A stretch of DNA of 64,000 nucleotides, taken from Hugenholtzia roseola DSM 9546. GTDB lineage: Bacteria > Bacteroidota > Bacteroidia > Cytophagales > Bernardetiaceae. The notes beneath the pieces were generated by a model. It was not told the DNA's origin and did not search any database. It was given only the letters and a program-made list of their open reading frames with translations. Of the stretch, positions 1 to 10,649 are shown in pieces; the stretch's first letter is position 1, and every line of letters begins with the position of its first letter. Where the stretch lies: positions 1 through 64,000 of the forward strand of contig NZ_KE383887.1 of NCBI RefSeq assembly GCF_000422585.1, written 5' to 3'. A program made the translations under genes and the position numbers.

Positions 1-81
1 TTTGCAGGGCTGCTACTATTAAAACATAGACAAAATAGCATTTTGTACTTGTTTTTTGCTATTTTTGCAGTATCTTACAAC

Positions 82-128
82 GCAAATCAAAGATTTGCCG
101 CACTGATAGGTCGTAGTCGGAGACTACG
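82..128. repeat. Paired short palindromes at the left window edge
   Basis: Two perfect small inverted repeats lie close together: GCAAATC-aaa-GATTTGC at 82-98 and CGTAGTC-gga-GACTACG at 112-128. They resemble terminator-like or dispersed intergenic repeats. The rest of positions 1-372 shows no convincing gene; an open frame at 144-368 has no recognisable composition or motif. Confidence 0.45.
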
Positions 129-372
129 CCCAACGGGGGTCGTTTGGGTGCGCTCAAAGGCAAGGAAAACAAAAAGAAAAATCGCATTTTAGGTAAAAAA
201 CAGTACGATTTATCTAATCATTTGGGCAATGTTTTGACTACTAAATTACTTGTAATAGGTAATCACGTAAAAAGCGCAAACCCTTGTGGCTATTCAAATT
301 TTGTCGAACTTTGCAGGGTATCGCCTACTTATTCACCACTTCTCACGTCCTCTCATTCTTTTGATTAGACCC

Positions 373-2064
373 ATGAAAACAGACATCGAAATTGCACGCC
401 AAACGCCCCTGCAAGCCATTCAAGATATTGCCACTACGCTGGGCATAGACGCAGAGGCACTTATTCCTTATGGGAAACATATCGCCAAAGTGCCTTATTC
501 GCTGATTGCGCCTGCCCAAATTGCACAAAACAATCTTATTTTAGTTACCGCCATTACGCCTACCAAAGCAGGTATCGGCAAGACGACAACTTCGGTGGGG
601 CTTGCCTTAGGGCTTTCCAAACTCCTTGCGCCAGAGGGCAAAAAGGCACTTGTCGCCCTACGCGAACCCTCGTTGGGTCCTTGTTTTGGCATGAAAGGCG
701 GCGCAGCAGGCGGCGGTTATGCGCAGGTGCTACCAATGGAGGACATCAACCTGCATTTTACAGGCGATTTTCACGCCATTACTTCGGCGCACAACATGAT
801 AGCAGCTCTTTTAGACAACTATCAATATCAGAATCGTGGGACTGAAAAAGCCCTCAAAGAAATTGTTTGGAAGCGTGTTTTAGATGTCAATGACCGCTCT
901 TTGCGCTTTATGGTGTCGGGTTTGGGTGGCAATGCCAATGGCTTACCACAGGAAACGGGCTTTGATATTACGCCTGCGTCTGAATTGATGGCGATTCTTT
1001 GCTTGGCAGAAAGTCTGGACGATTTGCGCCAAAAAATAGCCCGTATCGTCTTGGGTTATACCTTTCAAAATCAGCCCTTTACGGTGCAGGACTTAGGTGT
1101 TACGGGTGCGATTTTGGTCTTGCTCAAAAATGCCATTCACCCCAATTTGGTGCAAACCACAGAAAATACGCCTGCCTTTGTGCATGGCGGTCCTTTTGCC
1201 AATATTGCACACGGCTGCAATACCGTTTTGGCTACAAAATTAGCCCTTAGTTTTGGCGACTATGTCATTACCGAAGCAGGTTTTGGGGCAGACTTGGGTG
1301 CGGAAAAATTCTTTAATATCAAGTGCAGAAAGGCGGGGCTTGCTCCAAAGGTGACGGTTTTGGTCGTAACCTCACAGGCTTTAAAACTGCATGGGGGCGT
1401 GCCTGAAAGCCAAATCAAGATGCCGTCTTTGCAGGGCTTGGAAAAGGGCTTAGAAAATGTAAAAAGGCATGTGGAAAACTTGCAAGCCTTCGGGCAATCG
1501 GTTGTGATGGCTTTTAATCAATACCATTTCGATACCGAAGCCGAAATTGCCTACCTCGAAAAGTGGGCGCAGGCGCAGGGCATAGCCTTTGCCCTGAACG
1601 ATTCTTTTTCAAAGGGAAGCGCAGGGGCTATGGAATTGGCGCAGAAAGTATTAGATACGATAGCTGAAAAACCTGCCGCACCCCTGCATTTTACTTATGA
1701 TTTGGAAGACGACATTCCGACGAAATTACACAAAATCACGACTCAAATCTATCGTGGAAAGGGCATCATTTTGAGCGAAAAAGCCAAAAAATCGCTACAA
1801 AAAATACAGAAATGGGGCAAAGAATGGGAAGTAGAAAAATTACCCGTCTGCATTGCCAAGACGCAATACTCTTTTTCCGACGACCCCACTCAATTAGGCG
1901 TAGCACAAGATTTCGAGCTACACATCGAAGACCTTATCCTAAATAATGGGGCGGGCTTTATCGTGGCTGTGGCGGGGAATATCATGCGCATGCCGGGGCT
2001 TCCCAAAGTGCCGCAGGCACTCTTTATGGACATCATAGCGGGCGAAATTGTGGGGCTTTCCTAA
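373..2064 (+). CDS. fhs: Formate-tetrahydrofolate ligase
   Basis: The enzyme joins formate to tetrahydrofolate with ATP to give 10-formyl-THF for purine synthesis and initiator formylation; it is cytosolic and homotetrameric in the family. The product is 563 residues, the usual length. The nucleotide-binding segment [10 protein letters not shown] is at about residues 63-72, followed by the family block [19 protein letters not shown] and the C-terminal [18 protein letters not shown] block. The frame is open back to 286, but the ATG at 373 begins the family-like N-terminus MKTDIEIA, so I chose it. It stands alone; sprA begins about 550 bases downstream. Confidence 0.96.
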   Translation: MKTDIEIARQTPLQAIQDIATTLGIDAEALIPYGKHIAKVPYSLIAPAQIAQNNLILVTAITPTKAGIGKTTTSVGLALGLSKLLAPEGKKALVALREPSLGPCFGMKGGAAGGGYAQVLPMEDINLHFTGDFHAITSAHNMIAALLDNYQYQNRGTEKALKEIVWKRVLDVNDRSLRFMVSGLGGNANGLPQETGFDITPASELMAILCLAESLDDLRQKIARIVLGYTFQNQPFTVQDLGVTGAILVLLKNAIHPNLVQTTENTPAFVHGGPFANIAHGCNTVLATKLALSFGDYVITEAGFGADLGAEKFFNIKCRKAGLAPKVTVLVVTSQALKLHGGVPESQIKMPSLQGLEKGLENVKRHVENLQAFGQSVVMAFNQYHFDTEAEIAYLEKWAQAQGIAFALNDSFSKGSAGAMELAQKVLDTIAEKPAAPLHFTYDLEDDIPTKLHKITTQIYRGKGIILSEKAKKSLQKIQKWGKEWEVEKLPVCIAKTQYSFSDDPTQLGVAQDFELHIEDLILNNGAGFIVAVAGNIMRMPGLPKVPQALFMDIIAGEIVGLS

Positions 2065-2208
2065 AAAAATAAAAGCAAGCAGTCGAAAAATAAACCCTAT
2101 TTTTTGGCAAACCTCTTTTTGAGAAAGCTAAAATTTGCAGGTTTGAGATTTTTTTTCAATATTTGCAGCCCTGACTTGCTTTTTCTAAGACAAAAATCCC
2201 CTATCTGA

Positions 2209-2238
2209 AAACCCTAAGCGTTAAAGTGCTTGGGGTTT
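2209..2238. terminator. Stem-loop after fhs (AAACCCTAAGC family)
   Basis: An imperfect inverted repeat, AAACCCTAAGCG then TGCTTGGGGTTT, lies about 145 bases past the fhs stop. It resembles the AAACCCTAAG stem-loops at 10146, 12176, 38881 and 45977. It is far from the stop codon and lacks a clean T-run, so the terminator role is tentative. The rest of 2065-2610 holds no gene that I can see. Confidence 0.35.
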
Positions 2239-2363
2239 AGCACCCAAAAACTATTCTAAATTCTACTCACTAATTACAACGGCAATTTCCAACAAGACCC
2301 AACCTTTGAGCCGCTTTGCTGGTACTGAATTTGGCGTTTTTTTATTTAAAATTGTAAAATTGC

Positions 2364-2371
2364 TACCTTTG
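2364..2371 (+). promoter_or_regulatory. Candidate -7 box TACCTTTG upstream of sprA
   Basis: TACCTTTG matches the Bacteroidota sigma-A -7 consensus TAnnTTTG. It is 240 bases before the sprA start, which implies a long leader. No well-spaced TTG -33 element is obvious, so this is only a candidate. It is the best match in the 546-base gap. Confidence 0.3.
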
Positions 2372-2610
2372 CCTTTCTGTATTCCTCTCTGTCTATTGCT
2401 TATGGCATAAACTTCTACTTTGCGTCTTTTCTATTTCCTTTCCGAACACGAACCCAAAATCGATAAGCCCCAACCCTCGAAGGTCTGGCTTTTGTAGGCG
2501 GCAGGGCGGTTTGATAGGGTCGAGGCGTGGCATATTCAATTTTATACCCTTTTTCTCGGCAGGATAGACTTCTCTATCGAAGTTGGTCTTGTTTTAAGTA
2601 GTCTTTTTAC

Positions 2611-5600
2611 ATGCGGACATTCTCTTTTGTCGGTCTTGCTATGCAATCTCATAGCCTTTCTCTCTATTCTATTCTTTTTCAAGTGCTGCGCATTGGCGGC
2701 TTTTTTCTGTTAGGTAGCCCTGCGGCTCTTTTTGCACAGTACGATACCGTTCGCTATGTGCTGCCCGATACAAGCCAGAGGCAAGATGCCCGTCAGCTTT
2801 TGCCCGACCAAAGGGACGGCTTTCTCAACGACCCTCGCACGCAGGTAGAGCGAAGCTCTTGGCTTTGGCAGATGCCCGATTCTATCTATAAAAATTACCG
2901 CTTCCGCTTAGATTCGGCAGGTACGAAATACTACATCGAAGATGCCGAAAAAAACTTAGTAGGCAGCATTTCGGTAGCGGAGTATCGCCTTTGGAAGGGC
3001 TATCAAGACGAGCAAGCCTTCTTCAAGCGCAACATTGCCAGCAGTGGCAAAAAGGAAACCGACGTAAGCACAGGGCGAACCCCCAAGATTGAGGTAGAGC
3101 TACCCAGTGCCTTAGGTCCCCTTTTGGGCGGCAATAAGATAGAAATTCAGCCCACAGGGTCAGTTTTGTTAGATTTTGGGGGCAAATGGCAGCGCGTAGA
3201 TAATCCTGCCATTCCTGTCCGTTTGCAGCGCAATGGGGGCATCAACTTCGACCAGCGGATTCAGTTGGGGCTTACAGGTAAGATTGGCGATAAAATCAAT
3301 CTTAATTCTAATTTTGATACAAAAGCCATCTTTCAGTACGAAAACATGTTCAATCAGGGCTACAATGGCTATGAGCAGGATATTGTGCAAAACGTACAAT
3401 TTGGCAATGTGAGCATGCAATCTAATAATACCCTTATTACGGCAGGGCAGAATCTTTTTGGCATCTCTACGCGCTTGCGTTTTGGCAAACTTTGGATAAA
3501 TACGCTTTTTTCAAATCAAAGGGGCAGAACCGAAACCCTCACCATTCGCAATGGCGCACAGAGCAAAAACTTTGAAATTCGCGCCGACCAATACGAAGGC
3601 TATCGGCACTATTTTTTAGGGCATTTTTTTCGCGATAATTACGAAAATGCCTTGCGCACGATGCCTACCGTTACTTCGGGTGTGAATATCACGCGCGTAG
3701 AAATTTATGTAACCAATCGAAACAACGACACAGAATCGCAGCGCAATATTGTAGGATTTTTAGATTTAGGCGAGGGAAAGCCTTTTAGAAGCCGTTGGAA
3801 TGGAAATGCAGGCGCGGCAGGAAACAATGCCAACGAACTCTTTGCCCAAATCAAAGACCTACCCAAAGAGCCTACCGCCATTTCGGACGCGCTGCAAAGT
3901 CCGCCTTTGCGCTTGGAAAACGGCACAGACTATGTGTTTTTGCGCTCGGCTCGCAAGCTCAAACCCAATGAGTTTAGTTTTCACCCACAACTTGGTTATA
4001 TTTCCCTGCTTCAACCTTTGCGCACAGATGAAATTTTGGCAGTAGCCTATGAATATACCTACAATGGGCAAGTTTTTAAGGTAGGACAGCTAACGGAAGA
4101 CTATCAAAATTCGGCAGATGGTGACGTGGTCTTGCTAAAAGTTTTGAATTTGCCCACCGTAAGAACGGATTTGCCCATTTGGGATTTGATGATGAAAAAT
4201 ATCTACTCCCTGCAAACGACGCAACTTCAGCGCGAGGGCTTTCAGTTTCGTATCGTGTATCGCGACGACCTAACGGGCATGGACAACCCAAGCCTACACG
4301 AGGGGCAGCGCACCAAAGACATTCCCTTAGTGCAAATTACAGGTTTAGACCGCCTCAACCCCAATTTAGACCCTCAACCTGATGGCAATTTTGACTATGT
4401 AGAAGGCGTAACCATCAATCCACAATTAGGGCAAATTATTTTCCCTACCTTAGAGCCTTTTGGTCAGAATTTAAGGGCGCGTTTTGATGAACGTTCGGAA
4501 ATACAGTTTATCAATAAATATGTCTTCGATGAATTGTATCGCGGCACACAAGCCGATGCGGTGCTTTTTGCCAATAAAAGCAAGTTCTTTTTCAAAGGCA
4601 GTTATCAGGGTTCGAGCAACAACGAAATTATGCTACCCGGTATCAATATTTCCCCTAATTCGGTAAGCGTAACCGTAGGCGGCGCAAGGCTTAATGAGGG
4701 TACTGATTTTACCGTAGATTATCAAATGGGCAGGGTGCGCATCTTGAATCAGGGCGTTCTTAGTTCGGGCAAAGATATTTTGATACAATACGAAAGAGCC
4801 GACCTTTTCAGTTTCCAAACGCGCAACCTGATGGGTTTAGATGCCGAATATCACTTTACAAAAGATTTTAAAGTAGGTGCGACGCTTTTGCACCTAAACG
4901 AAAGACCTATCATCACGCGCGTAACCACTGGCACAGAGCCTATCCGCAATACCGTCTGGGGCTTACATTCTACTTATCAAAGCCAATCGGGGCTGCTGAC
5001 GCGCTTAGTGGATAAGATTCCGGGTATCGATACAAAAGCCCCTTCGAGCATTTCTTTGCGCGGTGAATTTGCGCATCTGATTCCGGGTGAAAACAAGCTC
5101 ATCAAAAGGCAAGGCGGCGAAGCGGCTTCTTACATCGACGACTTCGAAACTTCTGAAATTCCCTTCGACCTCACGCGCCAACCTACCCTTTGGGTCTTGG
5201 GTAGCACCCCGACGCGCTTTCGCGCCAATGAAGGCAATCCGCTTGCTTATGCCTACAAACGCGCCAAACTGACGTGGTTTAATGTAGATTTTACTGCCTT
5301 TTTTAATCGCGGCTTCGGACAAAGTCCGCCTCCCAATATCACGCGCGAAGACCAAAACAACCATTACACACGCATCATCTCTTTCAATGAAATTTTCCAA
5401 GGCAGAGATGCCCAGCAGCTCAATAACCCCGAAGGAACGCTTAATTTGGCTTATTTCCCTTCTGAAAGAGGGCAGTATAATTACAATCCCGACCTCAATC
5501 GCGATGGCACGTTGCGCAATCCGAAAGACAACTTTGGGGCGATTACAAAGGGCATCACTACCGACATCGATTTTGATAAAATCAATATCCAATACATAGA

Positions 5601-8600
5601 ATTTTGGCTTTTAGACCCCTTCATCAATTCGCCCAACGGAAGGGTAGAAACGCCACAAGGTGCAGGTGCGCCCAATACCACAGGCGGCTCTCTGTATTTC
5701 AATTTGGGTAGCGTTTCAGAAGACCTCATTCCCGATACACGCCACAATTTCGAGAACGGTTTGCCCGCCAACGAAAACGAAGTCTTGGCTGCCCGATTAG
5801 ACACCACCGCTTGGGGGTTAGCTACAAGGCAGCAATTCCTACTCAATGCCTTTTCTTCCGACGAAGGCGCAAGAGAAAGGCAAGATGTTGGGTTAGATGG
5901 GCTTAACGACGTACAGGAACGCGCCTTTTTTGCCGACTACCTTCAAACCATACAATCGCGATTAGACCCTGCCGCCTTCCAACGCATTTCACTCGACCCT
6001 TCCAACGACAATTTCCGCTACTATTTAGATGAGCGATACGACCAAGAGAACAAGAAAATATTGGGTAGGTATCTCAATTTCAACAACTTAGAAAACAATT
6101 CCCCCGCCAATGCAGGTACGGCAGCTTATAGCGTCTTTCCCGACAATGAAGACCTCAATAGGGACAATACCATCAACGACATCGAAGCCTACTACGAGTA
6201 CAAAGTCGACCTTACGCCCGGACGTTTGGAAGAAAATCCTTATGTAGTAGATAAAGTTACGACTACACACGAGGAAACAGGCGAGCAGGTGAGTTGGTAT
6301 CAGTTTAGAATACCAATACAGCAGTTTTCGGATAAAATAGGCGGCATCGAGGGCTTCAAATCTATTCGCTTTATGCGCCTCTATCTGACCGAATGGGAGC
6401 AGCCAGTGGTGCTGCGCATGGCACAATTTCAATTAGTAGGAGCGCAATGGCGACCTTATTTTTCCGACCTGCGCGACCCCGATTTAGACCTACCCATCGA
6501 GCCTTATGAATCTGGTTTTCGCCTTTCTACCGTCAGCATCGAGCGCAATGGCGTGGCTTCGGGTGAAAATATTATCCCCTATGTAGTGCCGCCCGGCTTT
6601 GTGCGCGATATAGACCCCACTTCCATTACACAGGCACGCCTCAATGAGCAATCTTTGCAGATGTGTGTAGATGAATTGCGCGATACCGACAGCCGCGCTG
6701 CCTTCAAAAACGTAACCTACGACCTTATCAATTACGGCAGGGTCAAGATGTTTTTACATGCCCAAAGCCAAACGGCAAAAGATGGGGAAATGAGTGCCTT
6801 TCTGCGCTTGGGTACAGATTTTAAAGACAATTACTACGAAATTGAAGTACCGCTTTCTATCACGCCCTACTCGGCGCGTACTACACAGGAAATTTGGCTT
6901 TCCGAAAATGAAATCGATTTGCCCATCAATGCCCTTTTAGATACCAAAAATGAACGCAACAAAGAGGGCTTGAATATTTTAGTGCCGTATTCGCGTATTT
7001 TCGAAAAGTACAAACTAACCGTAGTGGGCAATCCTGATATTAGCAATGTGCAGCTTATTATGATAGGCGTGCGCAATCCGCGCTCGGCTGATGCCCTGCC
7101 CAAAGATATTTGTATCTGGGCGAATGAATTGCGCGTAACCGAATTTAATAAGCGTGGCGGCTGGGCTGCCAATGCGACCATGCAGGCACAGTTAGCCGAT
7201 TTTGCCAACGTCAATGCTGCCCTGCGCTATTCCTCGCCGTTTTGGGGCAGTATTCAGGATAGAATTGCACAACGCCAACGGTTTAGTTCGCTTTATTACG
7301 ACGTAAGTGCTAATGTTGCCTTAGACAAAATCTTTCTAAACCGTTTGGGCATCTCTTTGCCTATGTATGTCGGTTTTGAAAGCGACGTACAAACGCCCTT
7401 TTTCAATCCCTTAGACCCCGACATCGAACTCGACAAGTCCATCGAAACGCGCTATGCACAGAGTCAACCCGATTTTAGAAACATGGTCAGCGAAAGGTTT
7501 AAAAGGCGAAGTCTGAATTTTACCAACGTCCGAAAGACAAAGGTGAAAGAAGGGGCAAAACTCCACTTTTGGGACATAGAAAACCTAACGGCAAATTTTG
7601 CCTACATGGAATCGGAAAGAAGCAGCATTACCTTAGCCGCCGACCAAATCCGAAACACCAGCGGCGGACTTGCCTATAATTACGGCTTCAAAGCCAAACC
7701 TTGGGAGCCGTTCAAAAAGAATGAAGCCCTTAATTCGCCCTTTTTGAAACTCCTGCGCGATTTTAACCTCACGCCCCTGCCCACCAATATCACCGTAGCA
7801 GGCAATCTGACGCGCCACTACCAAAAGACGCAATACCGCAATTCCGACCTAACCACAGACGGTATCTTGCCTATGTATCAGAAATCTTTTATGTTTGATA
7901 GGCTCTACAATGTGCGTTGGAATCTTTCTAAAAATCTGACCCTCGACTACAACGCCACTGCCAACGCCATCATAGACGAACCCGCAGGCGAGGTCAATCG
8001 TGAGGCTGCCGATTCTATGTGGACAAACTTCAAGAATTTTGGTAGAATGAAATTCTACAACCAAACCTCCGCTCTCAATTATCGTCTGCCTTTGGATAAA
8101 ATTCCGCTTACTGATTTTATCAATGCCGACCTTCGCTATTCGTCTAATTACACTTGGACGGCAGGCGCAGTTGGTATCGCTGATAGCTTGGGGCATGTGG
8201 CGCGAAATGGCAACCAAAAATCTATCAATGGGCAGATAGATATGACCAAACTCTATAACAAGAGTGCCTTTTTGCGGCAGGTCTTGAATCCGAAGGCAAA
8301 ACCCGAAACTATCCCCTACAAAGAGGAAAAGAAAAAACGCCTCCAATTCAAAATCAAACGCTTAGAAAAGCGCAAGAAAACGCTCGAAGAGAAGCGCGTG
8401 GCAAAATTAGAACAAGAAAAAGAACGCCGCCAAAGCCGCAACGATTCTACCTTTGTAGAAGCGCAGCTCGATTCGAGTACGATAGAAAAAATAAGCCGCA
8501 AATGGTGGAAAAAACAAGCCAAGACGCAGGTTAGGAAAGATACCACAGAGGCGCGTTTGAAGGCTTTGCAGCAAAAGCAAAAAATGCGAAAAGAGAATCC

Positions 8601-9966
8601 TACCCTTATCAAATCGGGTAGCCGCTCGGCAATGGGTTTGCTTTTGGCGGTCAAGAAAATCAATGTGAGTTATTCGGAAAATAGTAGCACCCTGCTGCCC
8701 GGTTTTATGCTCACGCCTAAATTTTTGGGTGTGGAAAATAGCTCTACCAGCTTGCTGCCCTTTGCCTTTGGCGCACAAAATCGCAGTTATTTGCAAGAGA
8801 TGGTACGCAGGGATTGGCTCTCGCAGAGTGTTGCCCAAACAAATCCGCTCTTTCAAGACCGAAGCCGCACTTTGAACGTGCGCATCGACATCGAGCCGAT
8901 TCCCGATTTTCAAATTCAGATAGAAGCCCAACAGACCCAATCGAACAACTTTTCGGAGGTCATTCGCTACAATCAAAACCAATATCTTTCCGAAACGGCT
9001 GTGCGCAGTGGCAATTTTAGCATGACCACTATCGCCTTGCGGACGGCTTTTAGTCGTGATGACAACTTTGGCAATTCGCCCATCTTTGACGATTTTATCC
9101 AAAATCGTGAGCGCATCAGAAGCGATTTGAGCAGCCAAAACGAAGCAGGCGATTATACTCGAAATGCCCAAGATGTCATTATTCCTGCCTTTTTACAAGC
9201 CTATTTGGGGCGTGGAAGCAATACGACGGCGTTTTTCCGCCTGCCTTTGCCTAATTGGAAGGTCAATTACAATGGCTTGCACAAGACTGAACGATTTAAG
9301 GAGGTCTTCAAAAGTTTTACCCTCACACACGCCTATTCCTCGCTTTATAGCATAGGCAACTACACTTCTTCTTTGCTCTATGATGCTTCGGTGCTAAATT
9401 TAGATGTCAATGATTTTGCCCTGCCCTTAGCCTCACAATTTGATGCGGAAACGGGCGAATTAGTGCCGATTTATGTCATGAATCAGGTAGGATTTACCGA
9501 AAAATTCTCGCCACTTATTGGCATCAATGCCCGCACGCAGAGCGATATTACCATCAAGCTCAACTTCAACCGCACGCGCACCATAGGGCTTACCCTTTCC
9601 AACGTGCAGGTTACGGAACTAAGAAGCAACGACATTTTGATAGACATCGGTTTTAGGAAACAAAAAGTCAAGATTCCTTTTAGCGACATTGTGCTGCCCA
9701 ACGATTTGACTTTCCGCTGTGCCTTTACCCTTCGCGATACGCGCACGGTGCAGCGCAGAATAGACGACCAAGAGCGTCAGGAAAGCAAAGCCACCGCAGG
9801 CAATATCAACATTCAATTTCGCCCTACCCTATCTTATACCGTCAATCAGCGTGTTAGCCTAACGGCATATTTTGATAGAACTATCAACAATCCTGTGGTC
9901 TTGAACGCCTTTCCACGCAAGACTACCGCCTTCGGGGTGCAGGTCTTGTTTAGTTTGGCACAATGA
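2611..9966 (+). CDS. sprA: Cell-surface protein SprA (T9SS translocon / gliding motility)
   Basis: SprA forms the giant outer-membrane beta-barrel through which type IX secretion substrates leave the cell, and it is needed for gliding in Flavobacterium. The product is 2451 residues, matching the roughly 2400-residue family. A signal peptide is visible (hydrophobic stretch ending in PAALFA, cleavage before QYDT). Long runs of aromatic, alternating beta-strand-like sequence fill the chain, and it ends in a hydrophobic strand, VQVLFSLAQ. A very basic, K/R/E-rich coiled segment at about residues 1900-1990 interrupts the barrel. A second in-frame ATG at 2641 also precedes the signal peptide and could be the true start. 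No other secretion gene is adjacent. Confidence 0.93.
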   Translation: MRTFSFVGLAMQSHSLSLYSILFQVLRIGGFFLLGSPAALFAQYDTVRYVLPDTSQRQDARQLLPDQRDGFLNDPRTQVERSSWLWQMPDSIYKNYRFRLDSAGTKYYIEDAEKNLVGSISVAEYRLWKGYQDEQAFFKRNIASSGKKETDVSTGRTPKIEVELPSALGPLLGGNKIEIQPTGSVLLDFGGKWQRVDNPAIPVRLQRNGGINFDQRIQLGLTGKIGDKINLNSNFDTKAIFQYENMFNQGYNGYEQDIVQNVQFGNVSMQSNNTLITAGQNLFGISTRLRFGKLWINTLFSNQRGRTETLTIRNGAQSKNFEIRADQYEGYRHYFLGHFFRDNYENALRTMPTVTSGVNITRVEIYVTNRNNDTESQRNIVGFLDLGEGKPFRSRWNGNAGAAGNNANELFAQIKDLPKEPTAISDALQSPPLRLENGTDYVFLRSARKLKPNEFSFHPQLGYISLLQPLRTDEILAVAYEYTYNGQVFKVGQLTEDYQNSADGDVVLLKVLNLPTVRTDLPIWDLMMKNIYSLQTTQLQREGFQFRIVYRDDLTGMDNPSLHEGQRTKDIPLVQITGLDRLNPNLDPQPDGNFDYVEGVTINPQLGQIIFPTLEPFGQNLRARFDERSEIQFINKYVFDELYRGTQADAVLFANKSKFFFKGSYQGSSNNEIMLPGINISPNSVSVTVGGARLNEGTDFTVDYQMGRVRILNQGVLSSGKDILIQYERADLFSFQTRNLMGLDAEYHFTKDFKVGATLLHLNERPIITRVTTGTEPIRNTVWGLHSTYQSQSGLLTRLVDKIPGIDTKAPSSISLRGEFAHLIPGENKLIKRQGGEAASYIDDFETSEIPFDLTRQPTLWVLGSTPTRFRANEGNPLAYAYKRAKLTWFNVDFTAFFNRGFGQSPPPNITREDQNNHYTRIISFNEIFQGRDAQQLNNPEGTLNLAYFPSERGQYNYNPDLNRDGTLRNPKDNFGAITKGITTDIDFDKINIQYIEFWLLDPFINSPNGRVETPQGAGAPNTTGGSLYFNLGSVSEDLIPDTRHNFENGLPANENEVLAARLDTTAWGLATRQQFLLNAFSSDEGARERQDVGLDGLNDVQERAFFADYLQTIQSRLDPAAFQRISLDPSNDNFRYYLDERYDQENKKILGRYLNFNNLENNSPANAGTAAYSVFPDNEDLNRDNTINDIEAYYEYKVDLTPGRLEENPYVVDKVTTTHEETGEQVSWYQFRIPIQQFSDKIGGIEGFKSIRFMRLYLTEWEQPVVLRMAQFQLVGAQWRPYFSDLRDPDLDLPIEPYESGFRLSTVSIERNGVASGENIIPYVVPPGFVRDIDPTSITQARLNEQSLQMCVDELRDTDSRAAFKNVTYDLINYGRVKMFLHAQSQTAKDGEMSAFLRLGTDFKDNYYEIEVPLSITPYSARTTQEIWLSENEIDLPINALLDTKNERNKEGLNILVPYSRIFEKYKLTVVGNPDISNVQLIMIGVRNPRSADALPKDICIWANELRVTEFNKRGGWAANATMQAQLADFANVNAALRYSSPFWGSIQDRIAQRQRFSSLYYDVSANVALDKIFLNRLGISLPMYVGFESDVQTPFFNPLDPDIELDKSIETRYAQSQPDFRNMVSERFKRRSLNFTNVRKTKVKEGAKLHFWDIENLTANFAYMESERSSITLAADQIRNTSGGLAYNYGFKAKPWEPFKKNEALNSPFLKLLRDFNLTPLPTNITVAGNLTRHYQKTQYRNSDLTTDGILPMYQKSFMFDRLYNVRWNLSKNLTLDYNATANAIIDEPAGEVNREAADSMWTNFKNFGRMKFYNQTSALNYRLPLDKIPLTDFINADLRYSSNYTWTAGAVGIADSLGHVARNGNQKSINGQIDMTKLYNKSAFLRQVLNPKAKPETIPYKEEKKKRLQFKIKRLEKRKKTLEEKRVAKLEQEKERRQSRNDSTFVEAQLDSSTIEKISRKWWKKQAKTQVRKDTTEARLKALQQKQKMRKENPTLIKSGSRSAMGLLLAVKKINVSYSENSSTLLPGFMLTPKFLGVENSSTSLLPFAFGAQNRSYLQEMVRRDWLSQSVAQTNPLFQDRSRTLNVRIDIEPIPDFQIQIEAQQTQSNNFSEVIRYNQNQYLSETAVRSGNFSMTTIALRTAFSRDDNFGNSPIFDDFIQNRERIRSDLSSQNEAGDYTRNAQDVIIPAFLQAYLGRGSNTTAFFRLPLPNWKVNYNGLHKTERFKEVFKSFTLTHAYSSLYSIGNYTSSLLYDASVLNLDVNDFALPLASQFDAETGELVPIYVMNQVGFTEKFSPLIGINARTQSDITIKLNFNRTRTIGLTLSNVQVTELRSNDILIDIGFRKQKVKIPFSDIVLPNDLTFRCAFTLRDTRTVQRRIDDQERQESKATAGNINIQFRPTLSYTVNQRVSLTAYFDRTINNPVVLNAFPRKTTAFGVQVLFSLAQ

Positions 9967-10016
9967 TAAGGCACAAGGATAAGACACAAGGATAGGAAAG
10001 GGGAAACAGCAGTAAT

Positions 10017-10220
10017 GCTTAAATTCTAAAAAGCAGATGCCACGTAGGGACAAGGCACGCCTTGTCCGAATTGAGATTGAAACAAAAAGGGTTCAGCCCA
10101 AATTTTGTTTCGTTTCTAATTTGACACGAAATAAAATTTAGACTTAAACCCTAAGGGTCTTCAAGACCCTTAGGGTTTGGGGCAGGGTGCATTTGAGGCT
10201 TTTACCCTTGTAACAACGCC
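10017..10220. repeat. Mosaic intergenic repeat, copy 1
   Basis: This stretch is built from modules also found at 45916-46210 and partly at 48377-48527. The modules are a lead-in TTAAATTCTAAAAA, a palindrome GGACAAGGCA-cg-CCTTGTCC at 10048-10067, TTTCGTTTCTAATTTGACA, a 33-base AAACCCTAAG palindrome, and a tail GTGCATTT-AGGCTTTTA-TTGTAACAACGCC. No open frame is shared between the copies, so it is a non-coding dispersed repeat. Confidence 0.75.
10146..10178. terminator. Perfect 33-base palindrome (AAACCCTAAG ... CTTAGGGTTT)
   Basis: Two 16-base arms surround a single central base. The sequence reads AAACCCTAAG, GGTCTTCAAGACC, CTTAGGGTTT. Near-identical 33-base copies are at 38881-38913 and 45977-46009, also in intergenic DNA. 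It probably folds as a terminator hairpin downstream of sprA and is itself a dispersed repeat. Confidence 0.55.
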
Positions 10221-10350
10221 CACTGCTGTTGATAGAAAAGGGAAAACGGCTATTAAACGGCTATTAAACAACACAAAGACGAAAAAGGGCTAAAAAAGGA
10301 GTCGCTTTTTCCTTCACCGTTATTTCATACGCTTTTATCAAAAGAAGCCG

Positions 10351-10358
10351 TATCTTTG
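10351..10358 (+). promoter_or_regulatory. Candidate -7 box TATCTTTG for the 10650 gene
   Basis: TATCTTTG fits TAnnTTTG. It is the best promoter match upstream of the 10650 gene, but a palindromic repeat element (10436-10569) lies between box and gene. This suggests the repeat was inserted into the leader. Confidence 0.3.
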
Positions 10359-10435
10359 CCTAAAATAGTTGTTTTGAGAACTATTTTTGCCGTCTGATGG
10401 GTAGTTGTGAGTGGATAGGGCTATAAGAACTGCCT

Positions 10436-10569
10436 GAACCCCCACCCTGCCCTCCCCCCATAGGGGAGGGTTCGAAAACCAAATCATTTTTTTCGCATTT
10501 ATGCGAAAAAAATGATACAAAATTGAAGCCCCTCCCTATGGGGGCAGGGGTTTGGGGTGGGGTGCATTT
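10436..10569 (+). repeat. GC-rich palindromic repeat, copy A
   Basis: The outer arms are C-rich (CCCCACCCTGCCCTCC) and G-rich (GGGGTTTGGGGTGGGG). The centre is a perfect hairpin, ATCATTTTTTTCGCAT (10483-10498), loop tt, then its complement (10501-10516). Related copies are at 46070-46184 and 51808-51905, and inverted at 52514-52648. A 10-base direct repeat TGCCGTCTGA flanks this copy at 10388-10397 and 10593-10602, possibly a target-site duplication. No coding capacity is seen, so it is MITE- or REP-like. Confidence 0.75.
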
Positions 10570-10649
10570 CCCGACTTTCCACAACTGACAACTGCCGTCT
10601 GAAAAACAAATTGGCTTGTCTTTATTTCTAACCTCTGCCCCTATCTTTT

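Noticed and set aside
144-368. 74-residue frame before fhs
   Set aside because: No motif, Asn/Lys-rich start and overlap with short palindromes. The fhs start at 373 leaves this as intergenic.
8407-9171. 254-residue antisense frame inside sprA
   Set aside because: Fully inside the sprA coding sequence, with composition typical of a complementary-strand shadow.
10436-10569. Possible insertion sequence or CRISPR-like repeats in the palindromic regions
   Set aside because: There is no transposase frame and no regularly spaced repeats with unique spacers. The copies are single, dispersed and palindromic, so MITE/REP-like is the better reading.
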